From Bacteriovoracaceae bacterium (GTDB lineage Bacteria; Bdellovibrionota; Bacteriovoracia; Bacteriovoracales; Bacteriovoracaceae), in NCBI GenBank assembly GCA_023146355.1, contig JAGLCH010000208.1:1-15331 (forward strand): a stretch of 15,331 bases of DNA, in the 5' to 3' direction. Below the pieces are notes generated by a model that made no database searches, had not been told where the DNA came from, and saw only the letters and a list, made by a program, of their open reading frames with translations. The position numbers and the translations under genes were made by a program. This document shows, one piece after another, positions 4,781-13,309 of this stretch (position 1 is the stretch's first letter; each line of letters opens with the position of its first letter).

Positions 4781-5896
4781 ATGATCGTCAACGTACACAC
4801 TGAGCTAATCAGAAACGCAGTTAATAAAATATTAACTGTAGTTGATAAGAAAAAGTCTAGACCTATACTCACCTACACGTTGGTTAAAGTTGAAAACAAT
4901 AAAATAGAATTGTCAGCAACTGACCTAGAAGTTTCTGCAAAAGTAGTTATCAACGCAGATGTGGAAACAGAAGGAAGCTTTTGTGTAAATGCCAAGAATT
5001 TATTTGAGATTCTGAGAGAACTTCCACTAGATAATATTAATTTCAAAGTAGATGCAGATGGAAACTCACTTAAGCTTTCATGCAATGATATTCACTACTC
5101 ACTACTCATTTATAATAGCAAAGAATTTCCAAATCTAGTCTTTGAAAATGAAAGGAACAAGTTTTCACTAGAAGCAAAAGACGTTACGGAATTTATCAAC
5201 AGAACTTCTTATGCGATTTCAACAGACGAAACTCGTTTGTTTTTAAACGGCATATATATGCAAGAAATAGACTCTAAACTAAGAGTTGTTTCAACAGATG
5301 GATTTAGATTAGCTCTTCTTGAATTGCCATCAACAAATACTCAAATAGAAAACCTAATAAATGGAATTATCATTCCAAAGAAAGGTATATTTGAAATAAA
5401 AAAAATGTCCGATACTTTCCCAGAAAAGAAACTTAACTTCTCTCTTGATGATTCTTTTATATATGTTTCTGTTGATGAAAGTTATGCACTTTCCATCAGG
5501 CTTATTGCAAGAGAATATGTAAAATATCAGGCCGTTATTCCTAATAAGACTAGCTTTAAGATGCATACTGATAGAGGACAATTTTTTGATGCCGTTAGAA
5601 GAATAAAGATTATGTCTAACGAAAAATCTCATGGTGTTAAAATAAAACTTAGTCCAAACCTTATGACTGTTATGGCAAACCACCCTTCATTAGGTGATGC
5701 TAAAGAAACAGTTGCTATTGAGTACGACGGAAAAGAAATGGAGATTGGATTCAATGCTAAATATCTAATCGACACTTTAGCTTCATTTGAAGATGGAGAT
5801 ATTATGTTTGAACTCAATAATGAACTCTCTACTGTTGTTGTAAAGTCTCCTGAGCTACCTAGCTATATGGGGATTATAATGCCTCTCAGAATCTGA
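4781..5896 (+). CDS. dnaN: DNA polymerase III beta sliding clamp
   Basis: The beta clamp is a ring-shaped dimer that tethers DNA polymerase III and many repair proteins to DNA. The 371-residue length fits three clamp domains of about 120 residues each. Diagnostic stretches are the N-terminal AVNKILTVVDKKKSRPIL (residues 13-30) with the ATDLEVS motif after it, RTSYAISTDETRLFLNGIY in domain 2 with VSTDGFRLAL following, and the C-terminal SYMGIIMPLRI, equivalent to the MPMRL end that forms part of the peptide-binding cleft. The ATG at 4781 has AGAGGA at 4767-4772 with 8-nt spacing. It lies 8 nt before recF and just downstream of oriC, the usual dnaA-dnaN-recF-gyrB order. No oddities are seen. 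Confidence 0.98.
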   Translation: MIVNVHTELIRNAVNKILTVVDKKKSRPILTYTLVKVENNKIELSATDLEVSAKVVINADVETEGSFCVNAKNLFEILRELPLDNINFKVDADGNSLKLSCNDIHYSLLIYNSKEFPNLVFENERNKFSLEAKDVTEFINRTSYAISTDETRLFLNGIYMQEIDSKLRVVSTDGFRLALLELPSTNTQIENLINGIIIPKKGIFEIKKMSDTFPEKKLNFSLDDSFIYVSVDESYALSIRLIAREYVKYQAVIPNKTSFKMHTDRGQFFDAVRRIKIMSNEKSHGVKIKLSPNLMTVMANHPSLGDAKETVAIEYDGKEMEIGFNAKYLIDTLASFEDGDIMFELNNELSTVVVKSPELPSYMGIIMPLRI

Positions 5897-5904
5897 TTTA
5901 TTGG

Positions 5905-7005
5905 ATGAGCGCTCTTAAAATTTTAAAGCTTCAGACTACAAATTTTAGGAATTTAAATTCGGACATCATCAGCTTTTCAACTGGTATTAATTGCATACTA
6001 GGTGAAAATGGGAATGGCAAAACAAATATATTAGAAGCTATCTATTACCTAGGTGCTAGAAAATCCTTTAGAAAAAATGCCAGTTTTCCACAAATATTAA
6101 GTTTCGATTGTGAACAACCTGAAATTTTACTAAGTGCAATGCTTACCTCTGAGGATAAGCGAGTGGTCCCCTACTCGGCTAGGGTTGAGGAAAAATCATC
6201 ACAATGGTATCTCAATAACACGCCTGCTAAAAAAAAGCCTGAAATCAAAATAGTATTCATTAATCCTTTTGATTCATTTAATTTTATGAACAGCTCAAGC
6301 TTTCGAAGAGGCTGGTTTGACACCCATATCGGCCTTTTAAATCCACAATACAAGCGTGATCTCCGAAAATACATGGATTCACTTCGCTTTAGAAATGCCC
6401 TACTTTCTAAAAAGCCTGCCCACTATAATCAGCAAATAGCAGCTATTGATCCAGAGTTGGCCCGTCTTTCAGTCTACATTACCAGCATAAGACTAAAGTT
6501 TCTGGAGCAGATTAAGAATTACTGCAGTGACACCTTTAAAAAAATCTTTTCAGAGGACCACCTGCTAACAATTGAATTAGAGGGCAGATTTACGGGATTA
6601 ACAGAAAGCGAAATTACAAAAAAACTCCAAGAAGGGCTGGTAAAGGACCGTCTAATCGGTCACACCTCCTATGGCATTCATAAAGATGATTACCAAATAA
6701 ATTTTGATGGATTAAATGCTTATGACTTCTGCTCTCTTGGGCAACAAAAAATGTCTTATCTAAGCCTCATATTTGCCTATATAGAGCTTTTTAGGTATAT
6801 TTTCACCTCCTACCCGATAGTACTTATTGACGACGTCTCAGGGGAATTAGACAGCTCTAGATGGCAGCGTCTAATTGAGTATCTGAAAAACAGCGCCTAC
6901 CAGGTTTTAATTACTACGGCGAACGAAAGATTTAAGGAAGAATTGGAAAAAATTGATGGAGCAAATAAGATTTACATCACACACGGTTCCATACAACACA
7001 CATAA
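5905..7005 (+). CDS. recF: RecF recombination mediator ATPase
   Basis: RecF is an SMC-like ATPase that acts with RecO and RecR to load RecA at single-stranded gaps. The 366-residue protein has Walker A GENGNGKTN at residues 33-41, the ABC-type signature region SLGQQK (277-282), and Walker B plus D-loop VLIDDVSGELD (306-316). A later ITTANE block, also typical of RecF, follows. The length is normal. The ATG at 5905 follows the dnaN stop by only 8 nt. There is just a GG two bases before the start rather than a proper Shine-Dalgarno, so translation is probably coupled to dnaN and RecF made at a low level. gyrB follows after 19 nt. Confidence 0.97.
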   Translation: MSALKILKLQTTNFRNLNSDIISFSTGINCILGENGNGKTNILEAIYYLGARKSFRKNASFPQILSFDCEQPEILLSAMLTSEDKRVVPYSARVEEKSSQWYLNNTPAKKKPEIKIVFINPFDSFNFMNSSSFRRGWFDTHIGLLNPQYKRDLRKYMDSLRFRNALLSKKPAHYNQQIAAIDPELARLSVYITSIRLKFLEQIKNYCSDTFKKIFSEDHLLTIELEGRFTGLTESEITKKLQEGLVKDRLIGHTSYGIHKDDYQINFDGLNAYDFCSLGQQKMSYLSLIFAYIELFRYIFTSYPIVLIDDVSGELDSSRWQRLIEYLKNSAYQVLITTANERFKEELEKIDGANKIYITHGSIQHT

Positions 7006-7013
7006 GTTACTTT

Positions 7014-7027
7014 AAGGAGTTCCTTTG
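7014..7027 (+). promoter_or_regulatory. Ribosome binding site that decides the TTG start of gyrB
   Basis: AAGGAG at 7014-7019 lies 5 nt before TTG (7025-7027). The next in-frame ATG encodes Met35 in the conserved PGMYIGD motif, far too late, so TTG is the start. Confidence 0.85.
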
Positions 7028-9478
7028 GAAAACGAGAATAAATCTATCTCTAAGGTTGGAGAGACATACACCGCTGATCAAATTTCAGTACTAAAAGGAC
7101 TAGAAGCGGTAAGAAAGCGTCCAGGTATGTATATTGGAGATACTAGCTTTCGTGGGCTTCACCACTGCGTTTATGAAATTGTGGATAACGCTGTTGATGA
7201 GGCCATGGCCGGTTATTGTACAGAAATAAAAATTATTATTCATGTTGATAACTCTGTGACCGTTGTGGATAACGGCCGTGGAATTCCTGTAGGTATTCAT
7301 CCTACTGAAGGTATTTCAGCGGCCGAACTTGTTTATACAAAGCTTCATGCCGGTGGAAAATTTAATGAAGACGGTGGTGCATATAAAGTTTCAGGTGGTC
7401 TACATGGAGTTGGGGCCGCTGTTGTAAATGCCCTTTCAAAATGGGTAAAACTAGAAATAAAAAAGGATGGGAAACTTCATTCTGTAACTTTTGAAACAGG
7501 AGACGCCAAGGAACCACTCAAGGAAATTGGTGTTTTAGATAACCCAAAAGAATCTGGTACAGCTGTTACTTTTAAACCAGATAGTGAAATTTTTGAAGTT
7601 CTAGAATTTAATTATGAAACTTTAGCGAAACGTTTTAGAGAGATGGCATTTCTCACAAGTGGATTAAAACTAAATCTAAAAGATGAACGAACTGGAAAAA
7701 AAGAGATTTTTCATTATGATGGTGGACTCTCAGCATTTGTAGAATGGCTAAATAGAGCAAAGAGTCCTGTTCATAAAGAGGTAATTGCTTTTAGCCAAAC
7801 GAGAGATGAATACGAGGTTGAAGTTGCGATGCAGTGGACAGACTCGTATAGCGAAATTCTTTCGGGTTATGCTAACGCCATTTCAACTCCTGAAGGCGGA
7901 ACTCATATCTCTGGTTTTAAAACGGCAATTACAAGAGTTTTAAATAACTACGCAAAAGAAAATAACTTACTAAAAAATATCAAAACTACTCTTACTGGTG
8001 ATGATATGCGTGAGGGCCTAACAGCTATTATTTCAGTAAAACTTCCAGAGCTTCAATTTGAAGGGCAAACCAAATCAAAACTTGGAAACTCTGAAGTTGA
8101 AGGAATAGTTAATTCAATGGTTGGTGAAAGGCTGAAGCAATTTCTTGAAGAAAATCCCAATCTAGCAAAGACAGTAATTAGAAAGTCTGTGGACGCTGCA
8201 TCAGCAAGAGAAGCAGCACGTAAAGCACGAGAACTTACTCGAAGAAAATCAGTTTTGAGTATGTCTGGTCTTCCAGGGAAAATGGCCGATTGCCAAGAGA
8301 AGGATCCTACTAAATGTGAAATTTACATTGTTGAAGGGGACTCTGCTGGCGGATCTGCAAAACAGGGGCGCGACAGGAAAACACAAGCGATTCTCCCACT
8401 TAAAGGAAAAATACTTAACGTTGAAAAAGCACGTTATGATAGAATTCTTTCCAGTCAAGAAATCAAAAATATGATTCAGGCATTTGGAACTGGAGTCGGA
8501 AAAGATTCATTTAACATTGCAAAACTTCGCTATCATAAAGTTGTAATTATGACTGATGCTGACGTCGATGGATCACATATTAGAACTTTAATTCTCACAC
8601 TTTTTTACCGTCACTTTCCTGAACTTGTGGAAAATGGCCATATATATATTGCTCAGCCACCACTCTATAAATATAAAAAAGGCAAAACTGAAAAATATTT
8701 AAAAGATGATCTGGAACTAGATGAGTTCCTAGTAAATAATTCAGTTGCAAATGCACAAATTTTTGTGGATGGAAAAATTATTGACAGTGATAAAGCTAAA
8801 TTTATCGTAAATAAGCATCGCCATTATTCTTCAACAGTAGCTTCGTACGACATTAATTTTGATAGCTTATTACTTTCTAAAATTGTTGAAGAGTCCGAGA
8901 TAAATGCAGAAAACCTTAAAGATAAAGTTAAAATTGAGGCAGCAATTGCTAAGTTGGACGAATATTTCAAATCGCAATCTCATATAAATTTAAGGAATTA
9001 TTCTTTCGTAATCGAAGAAGATCATGAGCATAATTCGCACATGGTTAAAATAGAAGTAAGAACAACAGCGAGAACAAAAAAGTTTAAGCTCACTGAATAT
9101 TTTCTAGCATCACCAGAGTTTGCAGACCTTCATAATAGTTTTGAGGGGGTAAAAAAATTCCTCAATGCTAAATTTAAAATAATAAAAGAAAAGACTGGGG
9201 AACATGAGTTTGACACTATCGAAGGATTTTCTAATTTCATTATGAATGAAGGAAAGCAAGGTGCTTATATTCAACGCTATAAGGGACTTGGAGAAATGAA
9301 TCCAGATCAATTATGGGAGACTACAATGAATCCTGAGAACAGAACTCTGCTCCAGGTGAAGGTAGATGACACAATTGAAGCAGATCAAACTTTTTCAATT
9401 CTCATGGGAGATCAAGTTGAGCCACGTAGACTTTTTGTGGAAGAAAATGCTCTCAATGTAAGAAACCTAGACGTTTAA
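7025..9478 (+). CDS. gyrB: DNA gyrase subunit B
   Basis: GyrB is the ATPase and TOPRIM subunit of gyrase, the A2B2 enzyme that introduces negative supercoils. The 817-residue protein has a GHKL ATPase domain with E51/N55 in YEIVDNAVDEA, D82 in DNGRGIPVG (82-90) and the glycine loop GGLHGVGAAVV (124-134). A transducer domain follows. The TOPRIM domain has EGDSAGG from E437 and the metal-binding DADVDGSH from D511 (D511, D513, D515). An insert of roughly 170 residues in the TOPRIM region (about 570-740) is of the type found in E. coli GyrB. The tail has the conserved QRYKGLGEMNPDQLWETTM block. It starts with TTG behind a strong AAGGAG. gyrA follows 17 nt later. Confidence 0.98.
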   Translation: MENENKSISKVGETYTADQISVLKGLEAVRKRPGMYIGDTSFRGLHHCVYEIVDNAVDEAMAGYCTEIKIIIHVDNSVTVVDNGRGIPVGIHPTEGISAAELVYTKLHAGGKFNEDGGAYKVSGGLHGVGAAVVNALSKWVKLEIKKDGKLHSVTFETGDAKEPLKEIGVLDNPKESGTAVTFKPDSEIFEVLEFNYETLAKRFREMAFLTSGLKLNLKDERTGKKEIFHYDGGLSAFVEWLNRAKSPVHKEVIAFSQTRDEYEVEVAMQWTDSYSEILSGYANAISTPEGGTHISGFKTAITRVLNNYAKENNLLKNIKTTLTGDDMREGLTAIISVKLPELQFEGQTKSKLGNSEVEGIVNSMVGERLKQFLEENPNLAKTVIRKSVDAASAREAARKARELTRRKSVLSMSGLPGKMADCQEKDPTKCEIYIVEGDSAGGSAKQGRDRKTQAILPLKGKILNVEKARYDRILSSQEIKNMIQAFGTGVGKDSFNIAKLRYHKVVIMTDADVDGSHIRTLILTLFYRHFPELVENGHIYIAQPPLYKYKKGKTEKYLKDDLELDEFLVNNSVANAQIFVDGKIIDSDKAKFIVNKHRHYSSTVASYDINFDSLLLSKIVEESEINAENLKDKVKIEAAIAKLDEYFKSQSHINLRNYSFVIEEDHEHNSHMVKIEVRTTARTKKFKLTEYFLASPEFADLHNSFEGVKKFLNAKFKIIKEKTGEHEFDTIEGFSNFIMNEGKQGAYIQRYKGLGEMNPDQLWETTMNPENRTLLQVKVDDTIEADQTFSILMGDQVEPRRLFVEENALNVRNLDV

Positions 9479-9495
9479 TTTAAGGATACACATAT

Positions 9496-11973
9496 ATGTC
9501 AGATGATACTAAAAAACCAGAAAACGAAATAGCTCATGGCAATATTGAGCAAATAAATATTCAAGAAGAAATGAAGGTATGTTACCTCGATTATGCCATG
9601 TCTGTAATTATTGGTCGCGCCCTTCCTGATGTTCGTGACGGACTCAAACCTGTTCACAGAAGATGCCTCTACTCAATGTACTCTCTTGGGAATTTTCACA
9701 ACAAGTCGTATGTTAAATCGGCTAGAGTTGTTGGTGACGTAATTGGTAAGTATCACCCACACGGTGACTCTGCTGTTTACAACACCATCGTACGTATGGC
9801 TCAGGATTTCTCTATGAGATATCCTCTAGTTGATGGACAGGGAAATTTTGGCTCAATTGACGGTGATAATGCTGCTGCGATGAGATATACCGAGATTAGA
9901 ATGAAGCGCTATGCGGAAGACATGCTTCGAGACCTCGAAAAAGAAACAGTTGATTGGCAACCAAACTTTGATGACTCTCTAAAAGAGCCAAAAGTTTTGC
10001 CTAGTAAAATTCCTAATCTTTTGGTTAACGGATCAACAGGTATTGCGGTTGGTATGGCCACAAATATTCCGCCGCATAATCTAACTGAAATAATGAACTG
10101 TTTGATGAAGCTCTTAGATGACCCAGAAACATCTATTTCTGACCTTATGAATATTATGCCTGGTCCAGACTTTCCAACGGGTGCATCTATTCATGGAACA
10201 GAGGGAATCAAGTCTGCCTACCATAATGGTAGAGGAATTATTCAGCTTAGGGCTAAAACTGATGTTGAATCCTTTGGCCGCGATAGAGAGCGTATCGTGG
10301 TTACAGAAATTCCTTATCAGGTAAATAAGGCTAAAGTTATCGAAAAAATCGCGGAACTTGTTAACTCAAAACAAATTACGGGAATCTCAGATATTAGAGA
10401 TGAATCTACAAAAGACATTAGAATTGTTATTGAACTAAAAACGGGAGAAATTGCTTCTGTTATTCTAAATCGTCTTTATAAGCATACGCAGCTTCAAACT
10501 TCTTTTGGTATTATTTTCTTGTCCATTATCAATGGTTCTCCAAAGATTATGAATATCAAGCAACAACTTCGAGCTTTTATTGATCATAGAAGAGAAGTTG
10601 TAATTAGAAGAACAGTTTACGAACTGAAGAAGGCAAAAGCTAGAGCTCATATTTTAGAAGGTCTCAAAAAAGCTGTTGATAATATTGATCCAATTATTGC
10701 ATTAATCAAAGCAGCAGAAGGTCCACAGCAGGCCCGTGAGCAATTAATCAAGAAATATGAGTTATCTGAGATTCAGGCGCAAGCTATTCTCGATATGAAA
10801 CTTCAGCGTCTTACTGGTCTTGAAAGAGATAAGATCGTTAAAGATTACGAAGAAATTATGAGAGAAATTGCAAGACTAGAAGGAATCCTTGGATCAGAAG
10901 AGCAAATTTTGGCCATTATTAAAGATGAGTTCACAAATGTTCTGGAAGAATATGGGGATGAGCGTAGAACAGATATCGTCGCTAAGGCAGATGAGATTCA
11001 ACTTGAAGATTTAATTACTAAAGAAGAAGTAATTGTAACCATAACCCACAAGGGCTATATCAAGCGTATGGCCATTGATACATACAAAACCCAAAAGCGT
11101 GGTGGTACAGGAGTAAAGGGATCTGGCGGAGTTGAGGATGATTTCTTCACTGATATCTTTACTGCCAATACCCACTCCACACTGCTTTTCTTTACGAGTC
11201 GCGGGCAGGTATTTGCAAGAAAAGTTTATAATATTCCAGAAGGAAGTAGAACTTCAAAGGGCAGAAACCTTGCGAACCTAGTTCCAATTAGTGCTGGTGA
11301 AAAAATTAAAGAAATTGTTATTCTTCCTGAAGATACAAATGGCAAATATTTATTATTCGCTACTGAGCGAGGACTTGTTAAGAAAACTTCTCTAGAGGAG
11401 TATAAAAATATAAAACAATCTGGTCTTAAAGCAATTAAAATCCAAGACGGAGACAACTTACTGCGTGTTCGTGTTACTGATGGCTCTAAAGATGTTCTAC
11501 TTTGTTCAAGTGCTGGAAAGATTATACGTTTTGCTGAGGAAGATGCTCGTGCAATGGGACGCGTTTCTCAAGGTGTTAAAGGAATTACTCTCGACGCGAG
11601 CGAAAAAATTATTGGGATGGAAATTATTGATGACTCAGTAGAAATCCTATCGGTTACAGAAAATGGATTCGGTAAAAGAAGTCAGTCTTCTGAGTACCGC
11701 AAGCAATCTCGTGGCGGTAAAGGAATTCTTGCAATGCGCCTAACAGAAAAAAATGGGGATATTGTTGAGATAAAGCCAGTCAATGATAAAGATGACCTCA
11801 TGATTATCACAAATAAAGGACAAGTCATTCGAACTGGAATTGCAGGAATCTCTCTTATGGGTAGAACAACTCAAGGAGTTCGAATAATTCGTCTTAAGGA
11901 AGAAGAAAAAGTTGTTGCTGTTGAGAAGGTCGTTGAAGTAGAAGTTGACAGTGAAAATGTTGAAGAAAAATAG
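9496..11973 (+). CDS. gyrA: DNA gyrase subunit A
   Basis: GyrA carries the DNA-cleaving tyrosine and the beta-pinwheel that wraps DNA. Of 825 residues, the N-terminal half holds DYAMSVIIGRALPDVRDGLK, the quinolone-determining HGDSAVYN (89-96) and catalytic Y131 in RYTEIRM. A coiled-coil tower follows (about 370-500), then the pinwheel (about 505-805). The GyrA-box position reads QKRGGTG (533-539), where the consensus is QRRGGKG; this supports gyrase over topoisomerase IV but is a variant. Asn96 occupies the E. coli Asp87 position, and Ser92 the Ser83 position. The C-terminus is acidic (VEVEVDSENVEEK). The ATG at 9496 has AAGGA at 9482-9486 with 9-nt spacing. The 3' end overlaps the next gene by 17 nt. 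Confidence 0.97.
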   Translation: MSDDTKKPENEIAHGNIEQINIQEEMKVCYLDYAMSVIIGRALPDVRDGLKPVHRRCLYSMYSLGNFHNKSYVKSARVVGDVIGKYHPHGDSAVYNTIVRMAQDFSMRYPLVDGQGNFGSIDGDNAAAMRYTEIRMKRYAEDMLRDLEKETVDWQPNFDDSLKEPKVLPSKIPNLLVNGSTGIAVGMATNIPPHNLTEIMNCLMKLLDDPETSISDLMNIMPGPDFPTGASIHGTEGIKSAYHNGRGIIQLRAKTDVESFGRDRERIVVTEIPYQVNKAKVIEKIAELVNSKQITGISDIRDESTKDIRIVIELKTGEIASVILNRLYKHTQLQTSFGIIFLSIINGSPKIMNIKQQLRAFIDHRREVVIRRTVYELKKAKARAHILEGLKKAVDNIDPIIALIKAAEGPQQAREQLIKKYELSEIQAQAILDMKLQRLTGLERDKIVKDYEEIMREIARLEGILGSEEQILAIIKDEFTNVLEEYGDERRTDIVAKADEIQLEDLITKEEVIVTITHKGYIKRMAIDTYKTQKRGGTGVKGSGGVEDDFFTDIFTANTHSTLLFFTSRGQVFARKVYNIPEGSRTSKGRNLANLVPISAGEKIKEIVILPEDTNGKYLLFATERGLVKKTSLEEYKNIKQSGLKAIKIQDGDNLLRVRVTDGSKDVLLCSSAGKIIRFAEEDARAMGRVSQGVKGITLDASEKIIGMEIIDDSVEILSVTENGFGKRSQSSEYRKQSRGGKGILAMRLTEKNGDIVEIKPVNDKDDLMIITNKGQVIRTGIAGISLMGRTTQGVRIIRLKEEEKVVAVEKVVEVEVDSENVEEK

Positions 11974-12757
11974 AATACACTTATGGGCGGTAATTTTTTT
12001 TGCCGCCTTTTTTGTATCATGTGATTTTACCCCGAAACTCTATAAAGAGATTATTCAGGCACAAAAGTTCTTGATGGAGCAAAATTACGACCGGGCAATC
12101 ATCAAGTATGAGCAAATTCTAGATGAAGACCCTTCTAGTGAAATCAAAATCAAAATTTTTTATCAGTTAGGAGAGCTCTACTCTATTCAGCTCTCAGATT
12201 ATGATAGAGGCCTTCATTACTATAAAAAAATAAAGAAAATTTATCAAAATCCTCTCTGGCTTGTTAAGGCGGAGGAGAAAATTGCTGATATTCAATTCTC
12301 CTATAATAAAAAATATATTGAAAGTGCGATGAGCTATGAAATGTTGGTGCGGTTTACACCACGTCTAAAAAATTTCGACTACTATCAATATAGATTGGGC
12401 CTCTCATATCTTAATGGCGCGAAACTTGAAAAATCGTTTAAGGTTTTTACGGCAATAAGTGAAAACTCATCCCATAGATATTTCATTAAATCGATTTACC
12501 AATTAGGAGTGATAAGCTTTCGCCAACGTAAGTGGTCACGGTCAATAGCTTATTGGAAAGAATATATTCAGCGAGAAAAACGCAAAGATGAAATTATTAA
12601 AACCAAATTCTTAATGGCAAACGCCTACGAAACAATGGAGAAACTTAAAGAGGCCTATAATATGTATTATTCGCTTCTTGGTGAGTATCCTAATACTGGG
12701 GTAATTAAGAGTAGACTTAATTCCATCTACGACAGAAAGGTCGCGAGGAAAAGATAG
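11957..12757 (+). CDS. TPR-repeat lipoprotein of unknown function
   Basis: I do not recognise a named family. The protein (266 residues from ATG 11957) begins with a basic N-terminus, a hydrophobic stretch (residues 9-20) and a lipobox-like FVSC at 19-22, so Cys22 should be lipidated. Asp follows at +2, which retains lipoproteins in the inner membrane in E. coli; whether that rule holds here is unknown. The rest is rich in helical TPR-like units, such as QNYDRAIIKYEQILDEDPSS (42-61), YYQYRLGLSYLNGAKLEKSF (142-161), SIYQLGVISFRQRKWSRSIA (179-198) and FLMANAYETMEKLKEAYNMY (218-237). This architecture resembles BamD-type scaffold lipoproteins. TTG 11945 and GTG 11951 are alternative in-frame starts; ATG gives the cleanest signal peptide. 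The gene overlaps gyrA by 17 nt and the next gene by 1 nt, so it is probably translationally coupled. Confidence 0.8.
   Translation: MLKKNRIHLWAVIFFAAFFVSCDFTPKLYKEIIQAQKFLMEQNYDRAIIKYEQILDEDPSSEIKIKIFYQLGELYSIQLSDYDRGLHYYKKIKKIYQNPLWLVKAEEKIADIQFSYNKKYIESAMSYEMLVRFTPRLKNFDYYQYRLGLSYLNGAKLEKSFKVFTAISENSSHRYFIKSIYQLGVISFRQRKWSRSIAYWKEYIQREKRKDEIIKTKFLMANAYETMEKLKEAYNMYYSLLGEYPNTGVIKSRLNSIYDRKVARKR
11985..12013 (+). terminator. Terminator-like hairpin within the lipoprotein signal-peptide codons
   Basis: GGCGG (11986-11990) pairs with CCGCC (12003-12007) around a 12-nt T-rich loop. Six Ts (12008-12013) follow. A flanking G-T wobble can extend the stem by one pair. It lies 12-40 nt beyond the gyrA stop and could attenuate transcription into the atp genes. 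The short stem and the codon content (Phe/Ala runs) make chance formation possible. Confidence 0.35.
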
Positions 12758-12963
12758 TGAACCTTGATACAAAATGGATAAAAACTCTGGCCCTTGCTCT
12801 TAGTCTTCCTGGAACAATTTTGGTTGCTGCTTTTTCTGCAAAAAAAATTGTTGAAATGAATTTACTAAGTCCTCTTACTGCTATCATCTTATTTCTGCTT
12901 ATTGTGGGAAATTCAATTTTTTTAATGGTGTACTATGCATTCAAAAATAAAGATAAATCTTAA
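12757..12963 (+). CDS. Small two-helix membrane protein, probable AtpZ-like ATP synthase accessory factor
   Basis: This is a 68-residue protein starting at GTG 12757, which shares its G with the preceding TAG stop (TAGTG). GAGGA (12745-12749) gives a 7-nt-spaced Shine-Dalgarno, so the GTG start is well supported. It has two predicted TM helices (about 10-27 and 37-60), a short loop, and a charged tail (KNKDKS). Size, topology and its position just before an AtpI-like gene and atpB match AtpZ proteins, which are linked to c-ring assembly and divalent cation transport in other bacteria. No decisive motif is visible, so the assignment rests mainly on context. It overlaps the next gene by 29 nt. 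Confidence 0.6.
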   Translation: MNLDTKWIKTLALALSLPGTILVAAFSAKKIVEMNLLSPLTAIILFLLIVGNSIFLMVYYAFKNKDKS

Positions 12964-13309
12964 AAAATATGTTCTTTTATCACTTCCAATACTTGGCATA
13001 TCTCTAGGTATCTCATCTAACACGATGGAAATAATTGCCATATTATTAGCATACCTTTTTACTCTGGTTAATCAAATTCTTCTGGTCTATGGAGTTACTG
13101 AATTGCTGAACCCCGCATATATTGAGACTCCCAGCGAAAGACCGATGAAACTCATCGTTTTTTCTTTTATAGCGAAGCTATTTATTTTAGCAGGAGTTCT
13201 AGTTTTTTGTGAGCAGTTTATGGGGAAACGGGTTATAATACCTGTAATTAATTATGTTATACTAATATTTGTAATGTTTTATAGTATTGAAAAAAAGGTC
13301 AACCAATGA
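12935..13309 (+). CDS. atpI: Four-helix membrane protein, probable AtpI-like ATP synthase accessory subunit
   Basis: This is a 124-residue protein with four hydrophobic segments at about 11-28, 31-54, 70-95 and 98-118 and a basic end (EKKVNQ). Length, four-helix topology and position directly before atpB match AtpI, a non-essential assembly factor for the F0 c-ring. Sequence similarity cannot be judged by eye, so the name is provisional. An in-frame stop at 12923-12925 leaves ATG 12935 as the only reasonable start. No Shine-Dalgarno is visible, consistent with coupling to the upstream overlapping gene. The stop overlaps the atpB start as ATGA. Confidence 0.6.
   Translation: MHSKIKINLKKYVLLSLPILGISLGISSNTMEIIAILLAYLFTLVNQILLVYGVTELLNPAYIETPSERPMKLIVFSFIAKLFILAGVLVFCEQFMGKRVIIPVINYVILIFVMFYSIEKKVNQ

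Noticed and set aside
5354..5683. Minus-strand open frame of 109 codons within dnaN
   Set aside because: Fully antisense to a well-conserved clamp gene; no independent evidence.
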